NCBI GenBank assembly: GCA_022747635.1
Contig: JAKTNV010000061.1
Span: 372,001-436,000, forward strand
Direction of reading: 5' to 3'
Source: Hetaerina americana
Taxonomy: Eukaryota; Arthropoda; Insecta; Odonata; Calopterygidae
DNA length: 64,000 nt
The position numbers were made by a program, and so were the translations under genes. Below, one piece after another: positions 28,801-43,800 of the stretch (position 1 is the first letter of the stretch; each line of letters opens with the position of its first letter). The notes under the pieces are model-generated. The model saw only the letters and a list, made by a program, of their open reading frames with translations, ran no database searches and was not told the DNA's origin.

Positions 28801-31800
28801 TCTTCTAAGGCAAAAAGGAGTTTCCTCACCCCTTGACCCACTCTTCCTCTTCCTGTACACCTTCTTCTTCTTCCGAAGGCCGTCAACTGTGCTCTCCTCA
28901 CCTCCCGACTTCTCGCCATCAGCATCTGCACTGCCATCTTTCTCGTTGCCCGCCACCTCCTCATCCCCTCCCTCTTCTCCTACACTCCTTTCCGCCCCTT
29001 TCTCCTGCCCCCCTGATTTTCCAGCCTCACTCTCTGCCCCATCTCCTTCTCCTTCCTCCTTTACCGCTGCCTCCCTGCCAGGAAAACATTATTGGAAACA
29101 AAATTATGATCCAAGAACACAAAAGATGGCGAGACATTAAACATGTTTTCAGAACTTTCAACCCATCAAAAGGGACAAAATGACAAAAATATTTCAAAAC
29201 AAACAAACCTCAGATCACTAGAGAGTAAAACTGAATCCCTCTCACTTCACGGGCACATCTAATCAAAATTTTTAATCGCCTTCTCGAAAGTTGATGGAAA
29301 AATTACTCAGATCCTCTAAAACAACAAACACTTTGCCTGGTCCTTGCAAATATATGGCATTTGCATCTAAATAAATAAACACTTAATGTTGAAAGCATGG
29401 ATGCTCAAAAAAAGGGATTTTTAAGCTTGAACTTTTCAAGCTAAAAGTCAGCTTTCCCTCTCTAAAAACTTTTATACAAGGTAGCACATGAATCTATATC
29501 GTACATGTTGAATTGAATCAATTAATGAAGTAGAGTAGAGATAGATGAAACTATATAAGTACAACTGGCTTCAGTGCATCATTTCTCTGCGGCCACCTTC
29601 TCCCACTCCAAATCAATTCATGTGCAGTCTAATGTTTTCAGGCAAGAGCACAGATAAGGAAAACGTGCATCTTATCATCACAAATAGGGCAAACAAAACT
29701 CAGTATATACCATTGGTTTTGGTGAATCATTTTTCTGAGGTCATGCTTCCATATCCAAATCTGAATTCCAAAGTATTTCAGGATAATCTATTTTGTGGCA
29801 GTCTCAGTTAATCCACATTCCAGAGTATCAACAGTCTCAATAAGCAGTGAAACTAAGAACTAAGGACCAAACCAAACCATCACTGGTTAAAATGAAACAA
29901 CTGTGAAGTCTCCAGTGTACCAAGGTGAAAATACTTCATCTTGGAAAGATTAGGGCAAAAACATTTTGAGAAAGAAGCAATAAGCAAAAATTGCATTTTT
30001 TCCCCGTAAACCTTCCAAGAAAAAAGAGCCGTCTAATTCTAAGTTTGGGTTCCAGAAATTTTGCTGGCATTCACTTACCCTTCCTTTTGTGCTGTAACAT
30101 GTTGCTTCTGTAATGGCATACCAACTTGACTGCTCCCATCTGCCTCTTCTGCAGGGAACTTATCACTATCTACCTCAACAGTCTCAGATTTGAAACACCC
30201 TGTGAATGAAGTCCCAAATTAAACACATCAGGAATGGAAAATAGAAACTGCATATAGAGGGATGACAAAAATATGGAATTCAGAAAAGAAAAATTAAATA
30301 ATTTGATACTAGGATAGATGACCCCCCATTAGACAGAGTTCCATTTGTTGCAATTTGTGCATGACACTGTAGTAGTGTGCCAGTTTGTCACGCCAATATT
30401 TTTATTTTTTTTTGCACTGCATAATCTATGTTAATGCCAAGTCACCAAAAGTCTGTCTCAAATATCCCCTTGTGCATTATTAGCTATAAATGCTTTGTTA
30501 ATTTTAGTGCATTTGTACAATCAAAAGGTTATTGTAAATGCACCAACAATTAGTGGTGATTTCATGCAGGGCATTGTACACACGCATGATGTTTACATTA
30601 CATTCTCCATTGATATTGCTTTATAAGGATTCATGCTGTTTTGCATGTCTATTGAACAGAAAAAATTCACTAATGCCCATGCATGGAGCAACCGATTGAG
30701 TTCACTTCAATAGAAAATATTCCGAGCTGAACCATGTGCACGTTTTCTGGCTGGTGACACAACACACAACATTTTGAACCAAAATTAAATGGCATTGTGG
30801 ATTCAAGTCTAAATCACCCAGTTGCAAATTTGGCCCATTCTAGTCCCACTTCAATCCCACTATGGGTCCAAGAATAACTTATTTGTTTTTAATTTATTTT
30901 CATTAAAAAAACCATAAAAACAGTAATCAGCCTGAAGGTCAGTTTGGTAGGTGATGGTAGAGTTCACCCAGTACTAAGTCTGCCGGCGTATAAAATTCTC
31001 AGATCAGGGTAGGGGTGTCAGTTCTTTTCCCTGTGCCGGTTATAATTTCCCAGGAAGATATGATACCTCAAAAATCACAGCTTGGTTGGAGCTGCAGGTG
31101 CTCGACTACCGCGACCCTTATTTTCAATACAAAGTACAAGAAACTCTTGATTATCCATGAGCATTTTGAATCTGCATCAGTTTTGCAGACCATCTATGTT
31201 ATTCTCTTCCCAGCTACACAAACTGTTAATAAAATTACAATAATAAATTTATTTATCATAAATTTATTGCTTTGAAACTTTGATAAACTTTTAAAAAAAT
31301 AAAAGTTTGAATGAAATACCTGAGATTTTTCTAAAAGCTTATAATTTCATGAAATCAAAACTTGTCAATTGTATTTAATGTTTTGATTTAAACATCTTTG
31401 AATTAGTCCATACTTTGCTATTATTGTTTCCTTCACATTCATTAGCCCTGAGTCCATATTCTCCAACGAGGCGAGTGGATACAGAGCTTTACTATTCAAC
31501 GAATAAGTAATTATTAATTAATTATGTATATTGCATTATTTCAATTGGTATCATACAACAAATATGTATCCATCTCAGTGATCCTTTGACAATCATTTGT
31601 TTTTTCCTGGCTTCATAACTGTTTTAGCTTTCTAGGGAAAATATCAGGTGCATCAAGTGCAACTATTCATTTGTTGATAGTTATGTTTTTTGATTAAACT
31701 ATAATTCCACCCTTAAGAAAAATGGCTGAAAATGGAAAAAATTTACTTTCCATTGCTAAAAAACATGAATAAATCACACAGAATGAAGATGGAGAGTCTC

Positions 31801-34800
31801 TACATATATATATATATATATCCATTTAGGGCATGGCCATATTTTCTGCATTTCAGTTACCCATGTATTTACATAATCCATGCTTCTTCATGCAATCATT
31901 AGGATGGATTCCAAGAAACTGCGGGAGATGTCACCACAGTAACTCTTAACGAAGTCATCTGCTAATAGTACATTACAATGCAAAAATTTCAGAGTGTAAA
32001 AATCATTTGTCTTGACCGGGATTCCCTACCGGATCCTCAAATCCCAGTCAAGGCAAATGATTTTTACACTCCGAAATTGATGCATTGTAATGCACATTTA
32101 GCGGATGACTCCGTTAAAAGTTACTGTCACAACATCTCGCACAGTTTCTTGGAATTTGTCAAAGGTAAAATACCATAGTGTTTAAAGTTGGCTTTAACTT
32201 CATGGACTGTGGTGCATCTCGCACGACGTCGAATGCCTATGACATTGGATGCATGGTGTTTCGTCAAAACATCTTGTTCCTTTGAAGCCCCCAAAAGTTC
32301 GGAGTGTAAGAGGACACCTCGATAGCATAACTGGCTAAAGCACTCAGCCGGCCATTGAGGGATCTGAGTTTGAGTCCTGGTCAAGGTGAATAATTTATAC
32401 ACACTGAAATTGTTTCATTGATTAGCAAAGATAATCAGGAGTTTACTGTACTGTGTTCAGGCATTTTGGTTGTTCAAAAGGCCAACTGAAATAAAGATGT
32501 TTTACTAAGTATTTGTTCAATATTTGTTATGTCACTTGCACAAAAAAGGCTCCCAATAGCTGTGGCCTCAATCAAGAACAATCAATTATAGTTAATACAT
32601 TCAGTTGTGCTCGTGTTAATCAAGAAAACTAAATTTCAGTGACTATGTTCAACTGGGCTTGCACATTAATGAGGATGCATGATTATTTCATTTCTCCAAA
32701 ATATTCACATCAACCCTGGTCAAAATTGAAATTGGAGAAATTTCAGTTGCTCTTAAAAAGTATTACAAAACCCATTTTAAAAGTACACCTGGGGCTAAAG
32801 TTGTATCAATATTTAAGGAGCATATCCTTTTGGTTTCATAAATTTCTCTGACTCAATCCAATTTAACTAAAACCAATGAATTTTGATGAGGACTTAACAC
32901 ATAATTAATACTTAAAATCCACCAACATACAATTCATTTCATAGAGACATTCAGCAAGTCCAGTTTCCTGTCCATGTAATAACAGAATCTCGAAATTGCA
33001 GATCAATCTTTCCATTCTGGGGAAATGTATGCGCATACATGTACATATATACAGTAGAAGGCTGCTATGATGACAATCACTTATACATCAAGCGCACCAT
33101 CTCAGAAATTCAATTTTTGGTCATTACTGGTCTCCCAATGAAAAACAAATGATGTTCCAACGGTTATAAGAGTGGGTATCATACTAGCATAATGAGTAGG
33201 TTAAGCTGTGTCTGCTAGGCAGTCCCAGCTCATAATCCTCTCCATACCATGAATCTTCCCCTCTCACACACCTCACAAATCAAGGCAACCTCCCATACAT
33301 CCCAAACATATGGTTCACCTAGCCTCCATCCATGTCTTTACTCTCACTACACCATACATGATGAGCATTCAATAACTATTTTCTGAATAATTTCAACAGC
33401 TATTTTACACACTAACCTTCCAAAGCAAGACTTTAGAAGATTCATCACCAAGACTTCTCTTAATTGGGTCCAATCGTACACTATTAGTCAAGAAAATAAA
33501 TTCCCAGTGTGTGGGAGGAAAATTTTTTCTAATGGATTATATATCACTAACTGCTAGCAATGTGGTAGGAGGGGAAGAAATAGGATTTTATGTTGAGATA
33601 GGGAATATCTCCAACTAGGACCAACAAATAATAGGATGTTAGACAATCAGTGCTCCAATATACAAGGTATATAAAGGCATGATAATTTTGGAGAAAAAAT
33701 TTTTCTTTGAATAAAATGTATACTCTTCTATGCAGTTATGAAAGGACTGCTTCTGAGACCCAATAGTTTTCTTTATCCACCCTTGATATTAGGATTCATA
33801 CAACAGAGAAAATTAAGCTACACATCAGTTAAAATAAGTATGCCTTTTAAAGACTGATTTTATGACCTATCAGTACTCATAATAATAAAACTTCTACTGA
33901 AAAAACTACTCTAGGAACCCTGAGCTTCATCCCAGCTGTGATTTTTCAAGTACCAGACCTTCCTGGAAAACCAGAGGTGGCATAGGGAAAGGAGGTGGCC
34001 CCGCCTTATTTGATTTGTGTATTTCATATGGTTAGGCTAAGTGAGCTAACATCTATGGTGTTTAAATATAATTTCTTTTCCATTTAATTCTCTCTCTATG
34101 ATGAACAATTTGGTATGCAGTAGTAGTAGTTTTTAGGGGAGGCGACCGACAACTGAGGTCATTTGCGCCATAGGGGATGGACAAGAAAGGATGAAGAATG
34201 GAGAGAAACCCGACGTCGGCATTAGCCTACTCTTTACGAAAGGTGCCAAGGGGTCCGCAGTTTAACGTCCCATCCGACTGATGGCGTACTCACTCAAAGT
34301 GCCCTCCACGAAACACCTCAAGTAGGGATCGAGATACCTCTGAAAAATATTCAACACCGCCGGGATTTGAACCTGCACCCTCTGGGTGAGAAGCCAGTAC
34401 ATTAGCCCCCACACCATCTCGATTCCCCAATTTGGTATGCTTATGATATCCTGGTACTGTAGACTACCTCTTATCTGGTCTAAGCTTCTCAAGGGTTTTA
34501 ATCAAGCAAATTCTGTTTAAGCAACATTAAGAAAGTAAAGATACAAAGGTTTCTGTGGCTTCAATTAAGAGTGATGTTAATGTTCAATTTTTCCTTTCTA
34601 AAACATTAAGAATAATGATCAAGTGTTTTTTATTCAATGTATAACTCTGAAATGATATTCTGAAAGTATTTTCTGATTAACTGGCCATTTATATATTTGG
34701 CCAGGGGTCAAGGGGTCACAGTGGCCAGAAAAGTAGTCCACTTCAATGACCATGTGAAACCCAAAAAACCGATCAAGAAAATCTGCCATACACACAGGAC

Positions 34801-37800
34801 TAATAATTGTCAACAATTACACATTGAAGCAGTTGTCTCCATACTCACCATCAGACTGGACTTTTTCCTCTTCTACCAATGGAAGTTTCTCAGATCGCTG
34901 ACAGCTGTGATCGCTACCTTCACTGGGAGATTTCTGGCCCTCACTTGGCTGTGAGCTGTCTGGCTGGAAAATGAAAGCAGAAAACAAAATTGAGCACATC
35001 CGCATTATGTCTTCAGAAGTATTATAAATATCTTCAGATTGGTGCATACAATAGTCCGAAAGACAGTATATATGCTTTCAGAGTTTTATTACATATTCTT
35101 AAAATTCATAATGATAAGAAAAATAACCATACAAATAAATTTTTTAAACTTTTCAATACGCAGCCTTGTGCATGCCTACCAAACCCCATGCCATGGATTC
35201 TATTTGCAATTATAAAATTACTAATGCTTTTTACTTGTACTCAGAAAAATAGGACAATCAGCAGGGAGGACCCATGCCACTCAACATGCCAATAACTCTG
35301 TCAGGACAGATCCAAAGTAATTGTACAGGGTACTGCAACATAACTCCCTTTTTAAAACTCAAAATGCTTTCAAAAAAGCTTGCCGTGCTCCGTGGTTACA
35401 AGACGCTCTATGTTTAGAGCTCCAGGAACTTGCGAGGAAATAGAGTTCATCTATTTAAATCCATTTAGAGTTAATATCTTGTTAAATTCTATTAAAACAG
35501 AGCCACTTGCATAAGAGATGCCAACAGTCAATGCTCTTGAATATTCTCACTACTCTTTAAGTTGTAGGTTGGTGAGTGACATTTGGCCACTCTTTGCACA
35601 GCATCTTCCACACCAGCCTTCCGAACTACCATGGCAGATGCTGACTCAAGATCCACACATATTTCTCTCCACCCACTACTGCCCCTCCCTCCTTCCCATG
35701 CCCGAGTTAAAGAAACAGAAAAGTGTGGGTGGCAAACGGGGAAAAAAAAGAAGGGGCAGTTGGAAAAAAGGCTTTGATGGAGTGAGCAGAGTTGCAAACT
35801 GTATTGCAGGAATAAAATTGAAGGAATGAAATGTGAAAGTGGGAGTGATTATTTCTATCATCTCTCCCTTCCTCATTCCCAGAAACATTCTACATCAGAC
35901 CATCACCTAGCTGTCTAACACTACACTCTGTCTCATGAAAATAAACATAATTCCTACACTTTAGGCACACTTTATCATTACTCAGATACAGCAAGACAAT
36001 GCTTATCAGTCTTGCCTGGTAAATCTAGCATTCAAATTATCCGCAAACCATAGGCTTAATGGTGCTACCTACCAGCAATTATCATCATAATACAACCACT
36101 TCATTCCCATGCGGTGGAAAAGAGTGACTTTGAAAGAATATCTGGATGAGGCATGAGTAAAAATACTGGCAGAAGCATTACATTCATAATGATTTCAATT
36201 CCAAGTGGGTCCATGGGGTTCCAGGAATGAAATGGATCCCTGGATGGGAATGTAAAGTGCATATATGCATGGCACTTAGAGGATTCTTAAAATATCACAT
36301 ATGCATACACCTCACCCTGCTACCTTACAAAGTACACAATGTTAAGAAAACCCTGGTTTTAGGTTACAAAAGGTAACATACTCCCTTTTACTAATTTCTT
36401 CCATACTTCTTTCACCATATCACAATAATAAATTGTTTCAAGTATGTTCTTCTACTTCCCAGACTTTCAACAATCTTTACCCCTAGTCTCTTTGAACATC
36501 ATCACACATGACTTTCTTATTCTGGTCCTCCTCTTATATTCACATTTTTTCTCTGATTCGACTTTAATTCATTCTCTCAACATCAGCCCAGCTTTCTTTC
36601 ATACCTGTCTATTTCAGTGCAAGGATTCACATACTCTTTCATTACAAACTGTTTCCTCCCAGTATTTTCAATTCTCACATCTTACCACATTCATTCAACA
36701 TTCAAAATGCCATGAAAATGAGTTTTCTTTTAGGTCATGAAAATGAGATTCCAATTGTCAAAGAGTGTAGTCAGTGATGTTTATTCAACAAGAAATAAAC
36801 TGTTGGACCATATGAATTACATGGATGATCACTTCCACCACACCATCTGGAAGGATTGTGTGGCATCCTTTGGATCAATGTCCCCGTGACACCCTGAATA
36901 TCTAAAAAATAATAATCCATAGATGGTAAAAACGGAAAACAGAAAAATTCAAACAAATGTCACCTCAGCTTTAAGATAAGTGAAGGAATGAGAAAAGTTC
37001 ACTTGTGCATGGGTAAGTAGATTAAGTGGAGGGTACAGGATGCCTGAGGAGCCCTCACTGCTTTGGTCAACTTTATGTTCACCTTATAAAATAGAAACTA
37101 CAGAAGTTCAGTAAGCACTAGCTAAGCTGAAGGATAATATACAATTCAATACATATAATTTTTCCAAAAGAACAAATGAGAGACAAGTAATAATGAATGG
37201 TGAAGTGTACTTTCAGTCATGGCAACAACATTTCCCTATGCATTACATTTTCAATCCCATAACTTTAAAATATCACGATAAAGTGTGATCTATTTATTCT
37301 ACTTTAACAAGTCCCTATCGATGAAGTGACTTCCAAGATATTAGTACATGGTGATATAGATAGATGCCATTATAATTCTGGGTATTCTGTTTGGTAGATA
37401 ACCTGTTGGCTGGCTGAAGTAAGTACACTGCTCCCATTAAATATGCATTTTTAAACTCAAAAAAATGACACTAAGGATGTCTGTTCCTAAGTTCTCAAAA
37501 CCAGACAAGAATGGATCCTTAAAAATGATTGGATGCAGGTTCAATTGGAAGAAGTGAAATTATCGATTTACTCTTTCTACCAGATTAACAACGCTATAAA
37601 AATTGTCATTTCCTTGCACTGAAAACCAACAAGGGCAAGAAAACCTTCCATCAGATACAAATGCCAAAGGAAACTAATACATGGAATAGTGAATGAATTC
37701 CAGGAATGTCAAACCAACAAAATGCTTGGTGACAAAGCACCCAAACCGACAGCATGAGCTTGATGGCGATCTAAGAAAGAATGATAGGGCATCCAGTGAA

Positions 37801-40800
37801 TCAGTAGTTAGTTCTTCTCCAAACTTGCCAGATCAACTTCTGCATTTTTCTAGAGTAATGCTTCACTCATATTTGGCCACTTTTTGAACCAATTAACCAA
37901 GGTAAATGCAAATGTTGCCAATGTCACTATAAAACTGCTTGTCGTATTGTGACACAAACTGATTCTAAAGGAAAAAATGAAAGTCAGAAATATTTCCTGT
38001 GCTAAAGGGTGCATGATTGACTCCAGTCTCAGCAATTGAGGGCATGCCCCCATGAGCAGCCTCCCCAGCCAGCAGCGGTTGTCAAAGTAGGGAGGGAAGA
38101 AGAAGAGAAGGGAACAGAGTGCTATGGCCAATGTCGTCTGCCCTGAAGGTAACACACAGTACTGTAGTGACCACTGTGCTGAGTTCAATCAGCCACTGCA
38201 CAGGTGAGTATCAACCAAAAACGTGCAGGTATGCCACTCAAACACATTAGCCAAATTATAATTTTTCCAGGTTTCTGCCCAACAATACTAAAATTTCCAG
38301 ATTCAACCAGTTAGAAAAAATTCCCTCAGTTTCCCAGGTCACTGAGCACCCCAAATGAGCTAGGCTAGATAAATTTAAGTACTTTTGGCTCATCATGATT
38401 CCAATGCTTATAAGTCTCAGCCAATCACCATCGAGAAAACTTTCCACTTCACTCTTATCTCCATAAACCAAAATTCCACTTTGAAAGGACTACAGAAAAA
38501 TTCTAATGAAATACATGAATGTGTCCTTTGGTTGGAAGTTCAAAAATAATTAATCATAATCAATCTAGACCAAAAAACAAAAGTGGGCAATATATTGGAG
38601 TGTACCTGTTCATCCTCCGAATTGCTGGCTTCCACACTGACACTGTTCTCACTGCTGCTAGTTTCGGCCTGTGCATCCATGACACCCCTAGCCTCCCTCG
38701 TGCCACAGTTGCCATGAGGCATGGGCATGCCACCCATCATGGGCTGCGGCCTCAAACCACCCCTTCCACCACCACTGCAAGTCCCCCCACTTGTCCAGAT
38801 GAATTTGATGAGGGCTGATGCCAAGTAGAGGCTCTGAGGAAAAATAATAAGAAACAGGAAAAGTAAGTGACATATTTTCAGCTAGTGATTGCCTCTCCCA
38901 ACATCTTCCTCAAAAGGGGACATCCCTGAGTAATTTTCCCCAGGCACAAAACTCATCTACAACTGCCATCAGGGAGTGGTAGTCATGTGGGTAGAGTGCT
39001 GTTCTACGAACTGGAGAACTGGAGAACTGGAGAACCTGGGTTTGATTACTATGCATGCCTCCCTGAGCACCCTTGGCTTCACCTAAGCTTAGTGATTTTT
39101 TAAGAGCCAGATCTTCCAGGGAAACCATAGGCAATACAGGGAAAGGAACTGGCCTCTCTCATTACCTTGATGTGTGAATTTCACATGCCGTCAGGCTTAG
39201 CATAGAGTGAACTCTACCCTCACCTATCAAACCAACCTTAAGGTGGATAACCGTGGTAATCTACCATCACCCTGCAAGATGTCACATGGGCATACGACAT
39301 AATGGGGCAAGAGCAATTAATTAAGAGGAATTTGAGATCAGATCAAGAAAAGGGATGTAATATAACCAAATCTCAAAGCCATTCTTTCATTGAATCTCAA
39401 ATCTACTTCCTTCGCACTTAATTTTAAATATGCACTCATTCCCATTTTATTTAGGGTTTCCCTTGAATTTCAATTCATTTTCTTATTTTCTATTATAACT
39501 TAAATCCATAAGTATATTTTCATTTTTCTCCAAAGCAAATTTACAGTTTAAGTATGTCATAAATAATTTAAGTTTTACTGATTGCACTCTAAACAGTATT
39601 CATGTGTGATGTACAATTCTGAGCACTCTGAAATACAATACATATTTCATTCTATACTATATGGTTTCACTCTGTGAAACTATTTGATATCCATATTAAA
39701 AATACTAAATCTTTTAATATTAACACATACTTTATAGCTTGACAATGCATGACATACCTGTTGTACATATAGTGATACTACCCAGCCAGATATGATTATG
39801 GTAGAATATTGTGTAATCAAATTCTAATGCTCAATGGAAACAGCTGGGTGCAGAGGTATTCACAATATTTTGAGCACGATTTCATACAATCAGAGTGAGC
39901 ATGTTGGTTTTTGCTCATAGGAACTCCAAACCAAACTTTATGATCACCACTCCAAGATAAGCTAAAATTCATCCCCAGAGTTTTTAAATATAATAAATAA
40001 CTTATATCATGTCAAGTTGATGAGAGGGAAGTTGAGTAAGGATATTAAGAAAAGACTTGTAAAAACTTTGATATGGAGCATAGCTATGTGCGGTGCGGAA
40101 ACGTGGTCATTAAAGCAGGAGGATAGATGTAGATTGCAGGCTTTTGAAATGTGGGTTTGGAGAAGAATGGAGAAGGTGAAATGGACAGAGAAGAGAACAA
40201 ATGAGGAAGTACTTGGTATTGTGGGCGAAGAGAGGTGTTTGTTGGGAGCAATCCTATGGAGGCAGGAAAAGTGGATGAAGGGGGTATTGACCGGCAGCGG
40301 GATGTTGAAGACTGTAATTGAGGGGAGAATGTTAGGCAAACGAGGAAAGGGAAGGAACAGGATGGGGATGTTGGACGGGATGAAGGGAGGAAGAAAGTAC
40401 TCAGAGATGAAGAGGGGTCTGATGTAGACTAGGATATTGGATTTTGTATTTTGTTAGGAGTCACAAAATATTTATTTAGTAGCTGGGTCCATCCAAAAAC
40501 CTACCTTAACCGGTAGATTACCTAATAATAATCATATTATGTCACAACATTGACTTTGTGAGGCCTTAGTGAGCTATTTTCGAACAAAGGTTCCAAATTA
40601 TTTAAATACAATTACAAAAATTTTCTGGCACAGGAATTCAGTATTAAACTTTAGAATACTCTCCTATATGGATGACCTCTCCAATTGTTATCACTTTCAG
40701 TTGAAATTTAATGAAGACTAAATTGAGACATGAAACTATCATCTGCCATTGTGACATGTTGTCTTTTCCTAAGTGCAGCATGTACACAAACTTCAAAACG

Positions 40801-43800
40801 GGAATCCAAAGACTCAATTTCATTTATGCATTCAAAATCGGATCTTTCGTAGATTCAACTGGATATTACATTCTTGGAATACTCATTCCATCCCTCATCA
40901 TGACATTTTCAAAACAAATATTATTTTATTTATGAGTAGTTTCCATGATTGTGTGTACTGCTCTCTACAGAAGACAGTGCTCCCATTACAGGAAGGCTGA
41001 ATATTTATACAAAGGTGAGCATCAAAATGATATTTTCTACAAGGACAATCACCAGCCATTTTGATAACGCATCAGGGGTCGAATTTCCTTGGCTAAACAC
41101 TGCATTCCTGTTTGGCAACCATTTATCATTTAATTCGAAGCATTCCACTAAGGCCTTCAAATGTCTTCAGTTTCTGAATTTGTAAAAGGAAACTATGGCA
41201 ATCTTCCAACGAAAGATATGATGACATTTTTTGAGGAAAATGCCTCTTATGAAATTTTCAGGATCATCTTCTAGTTAAAATGAACATTTTACACATTTAA
41301 TTTGACCTCATGTAAACAAACAAATGCTGCTATCTTTGTCACAAAATTTCACCTTGCCTTACAACACAGGCAGGAGTATTCTAACGATCCTGACATTGAA
41401 ATGTTTTGAATAGAATTGGAAACAAGCATATCTGTTGATGATGCCTTATAACAGCCTAAAATAATAATTTCCTTCATTTTCATTCATTGATACTAAGTAG
41501 GCAAGTATGCTCTTTAGGTTCATTTAATTTTTTCGAGAGATAAAACAGAACAAAACAGTATTAATAAACTATCTTCTTCACTGTTGGGGAAGAAATGCCT
41601 GCACTTATTACTGGAGAGGAAATATGCACTTACAAAGATGAGATGACAGCAGAAGGCCCACATGAGGTGAGGGTCAACACTAGGCTGATTCCCAAGGGTC
41701 AACCTTTAGGCTTGCTTGTGTTTACTTTAGAACCCATATGGTCGGCTTCCAAAATAGGCAACTGATGGAATAGGACTACTCACCCCTTACTTTTAGCGAA
41801 TAACAAGAAAGGTATGTAATTTTTGGTGGATATTACCCTCTCATACACACATATTATCCTCTTCATCTCATTAGTTTGACCTTTGTTTCTCAAAGAGACA
41901 AACAACAGACCAAATAAATCATTTCTTTCAGATTCAGAAGATTAAAAGTATTAGTATTCAGCCTGAAATATTATACATTCATTGCATATTCTAAATATGC
42001 ATTGCAAATTGAAAACTACTGGATAATAATTGTCAATTCCCAATTTATAAGCTTTTTTTTGGGTAATCCACCAGCTAAGGTAGGTTTTTGTAAGGACACA
42101 TCTCCTAAATAAATATTTTGTGACTCCTAACAAAACACAAAATCCAGTATCCTACGCTACATCAGACCCCTCTTCATATCTGAGTACTTTCTTACTCCCT
42201 TCATCCGATCCAACATCCCTATCTAGTTCATTCCCTTTCCTCGTTTGCCTAACAAGCTCCCCTCTATTACAGTCTGCAACATCCCACTGCTGGTCAATAC
42301 ACCCTTCATCCACTTTTCCTGCCTCCAGAGGATTTCTCCCAACAAACCCCTCTCTTCGCCCACCATACCAAGTACTTCCTCAATTGTTTTCCTCTCTGTC
42401 CATTTCACCTTCTCCATTCTTCTCCACACCCACATTTCAAAAGCCTCCAATCTACGTCTATCCTCCTGCTTCAATGACCACGTTTCCGTACCATACATAG
42501 CTACGCTCGATATCAAAGTTTTTACAAGTCTTTTCTTAATATCCTTACTCAACGTCCCTGTAATCAACTCCCTCCTCGTGGTGAAATCCTCTTTGCCTAG
42601 CACAATTCTTCTCCTTACGTTCCTACTACTTAGACCGTGTTGGTCCAAAACACTTCCAAGATATGTAAACTGTTCTACTTGCTCTAGTTTTTGCCCTCTT
42701 ATTTTAATGTTTGGCTTAACCTTTCTCTTTCTAGAAAATTGCATAACCTTTGTTTTATTAATATTGATTCTCATCCCATACCTGTTGCACTGAATTTCCA
42801 ATTCACTCAGCAATGCTTGCAACCCCTTGGCTGGCTGACACACTAAAGCTTAGTCATCAGCAAACCTAACTGATTTTAGGAATTCCTCACCCACTTTCAT
42901 TCCTACCTCCCGTTCTTCCCATGCCTCTTTAATCATTTCCTCTACATACAGGTTGAACGGCAAAGGTGATAAAGGGCAACCCTGCCTTACACCTCTTCCT
43001 AACACTTCCTTGAAGTCACTTTGGAAATATTAAAAACATTGAATTCACAAGTCTGAACAAAATTAAACATTACAAAGATGTTAGGTATACTTTCAGGTGC
43101 ATGTGTATGTTAGTTGGTAGTTTGAGTGTTTGCATGTGCGTGGGGTGTAAGTGTTTCGCCATGAATTATGCCATATTTTTTTGTGGATGCATGAATTTGT
43201 GGTTTCTGCATGCGTTTTTTTTTCTTTTCTAAATTACGGGTGGTGTGCTAACACCCCCCGCCACACGCCCTTGCGGCGGCTTGAGGGGTATTAAGTAGAT
43301 GTAGAACACTGCCCATCCGGACTCCCCATTCGCCATTCGCACCTGAGCAGTCTGAGACATGTACAGGTTGCAGATTAGCCTCCTTTCCCTCCAATCAATT
43401 CCTATTTTCTGCAATATACTCATTAGTTTTTCCCAATTCACTCTATCAAATGCTTTTTCAAAATCTACGAAACAGGCAAATACCTCCTGGTCATGTTCTA
43501 TATTCCTCTCGATTAATAATCTCATTACTGTAATGGCATCACGCGTACCTCTCCCCTTCCTACACCCAAACTGATCATCCCCTAAGTAATCATTTACCCT
43601 ACTCTCTATCCTTTTGTTTATGAGCCTGAGAACAACTTTAGCTGCGTGGGATATCAAACTTATTGTCCTGTAGTCCTCACATGACGTGGCCTTTACCTTT
43701 TTCGGAATAGGAACTAAAACTGATCTCACAGTCTTCCGGCCAGATTACTTCCTCATAGATACTACGAATGAGCCCATATAGCCTCTTCCTCCCACATTTT

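Noticed and set aside
28769..29183. Long Pro/Ser-rich open frames on the plus strand
   Set aside because: They are antisense shadows of the purine-rich acidic exon 9 of USP34; no homology and no splice context.
37850..38188. 112-codon hydrophobic minus-strand frame in intron 6
   Set aside because: No domain, no supporting splice phases; composition is that of chance translation of AT-rich DNA.
39010..39035. GAACTGGA tandem repeat as a possible CRISPR-like or regulatory array
   Set aside because: Only three 8-bp units inside a SINE head; no spacers, and this is animal DNA.
41520..41702. Minus-strand frame in intron 5 ending at a GTAAGT-like donor
   Set aside because: Exons 5 and 6 already join in phase with conserved sequence on both sides, so no exon is expected between them, and the frame has no homology.
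42245..42793. 182-codon plus-strand open frame
   Set aside because: Antisense shadow of the LINE reverse-transcriptase C-terminal domain, which is recognisable on the minus strand.
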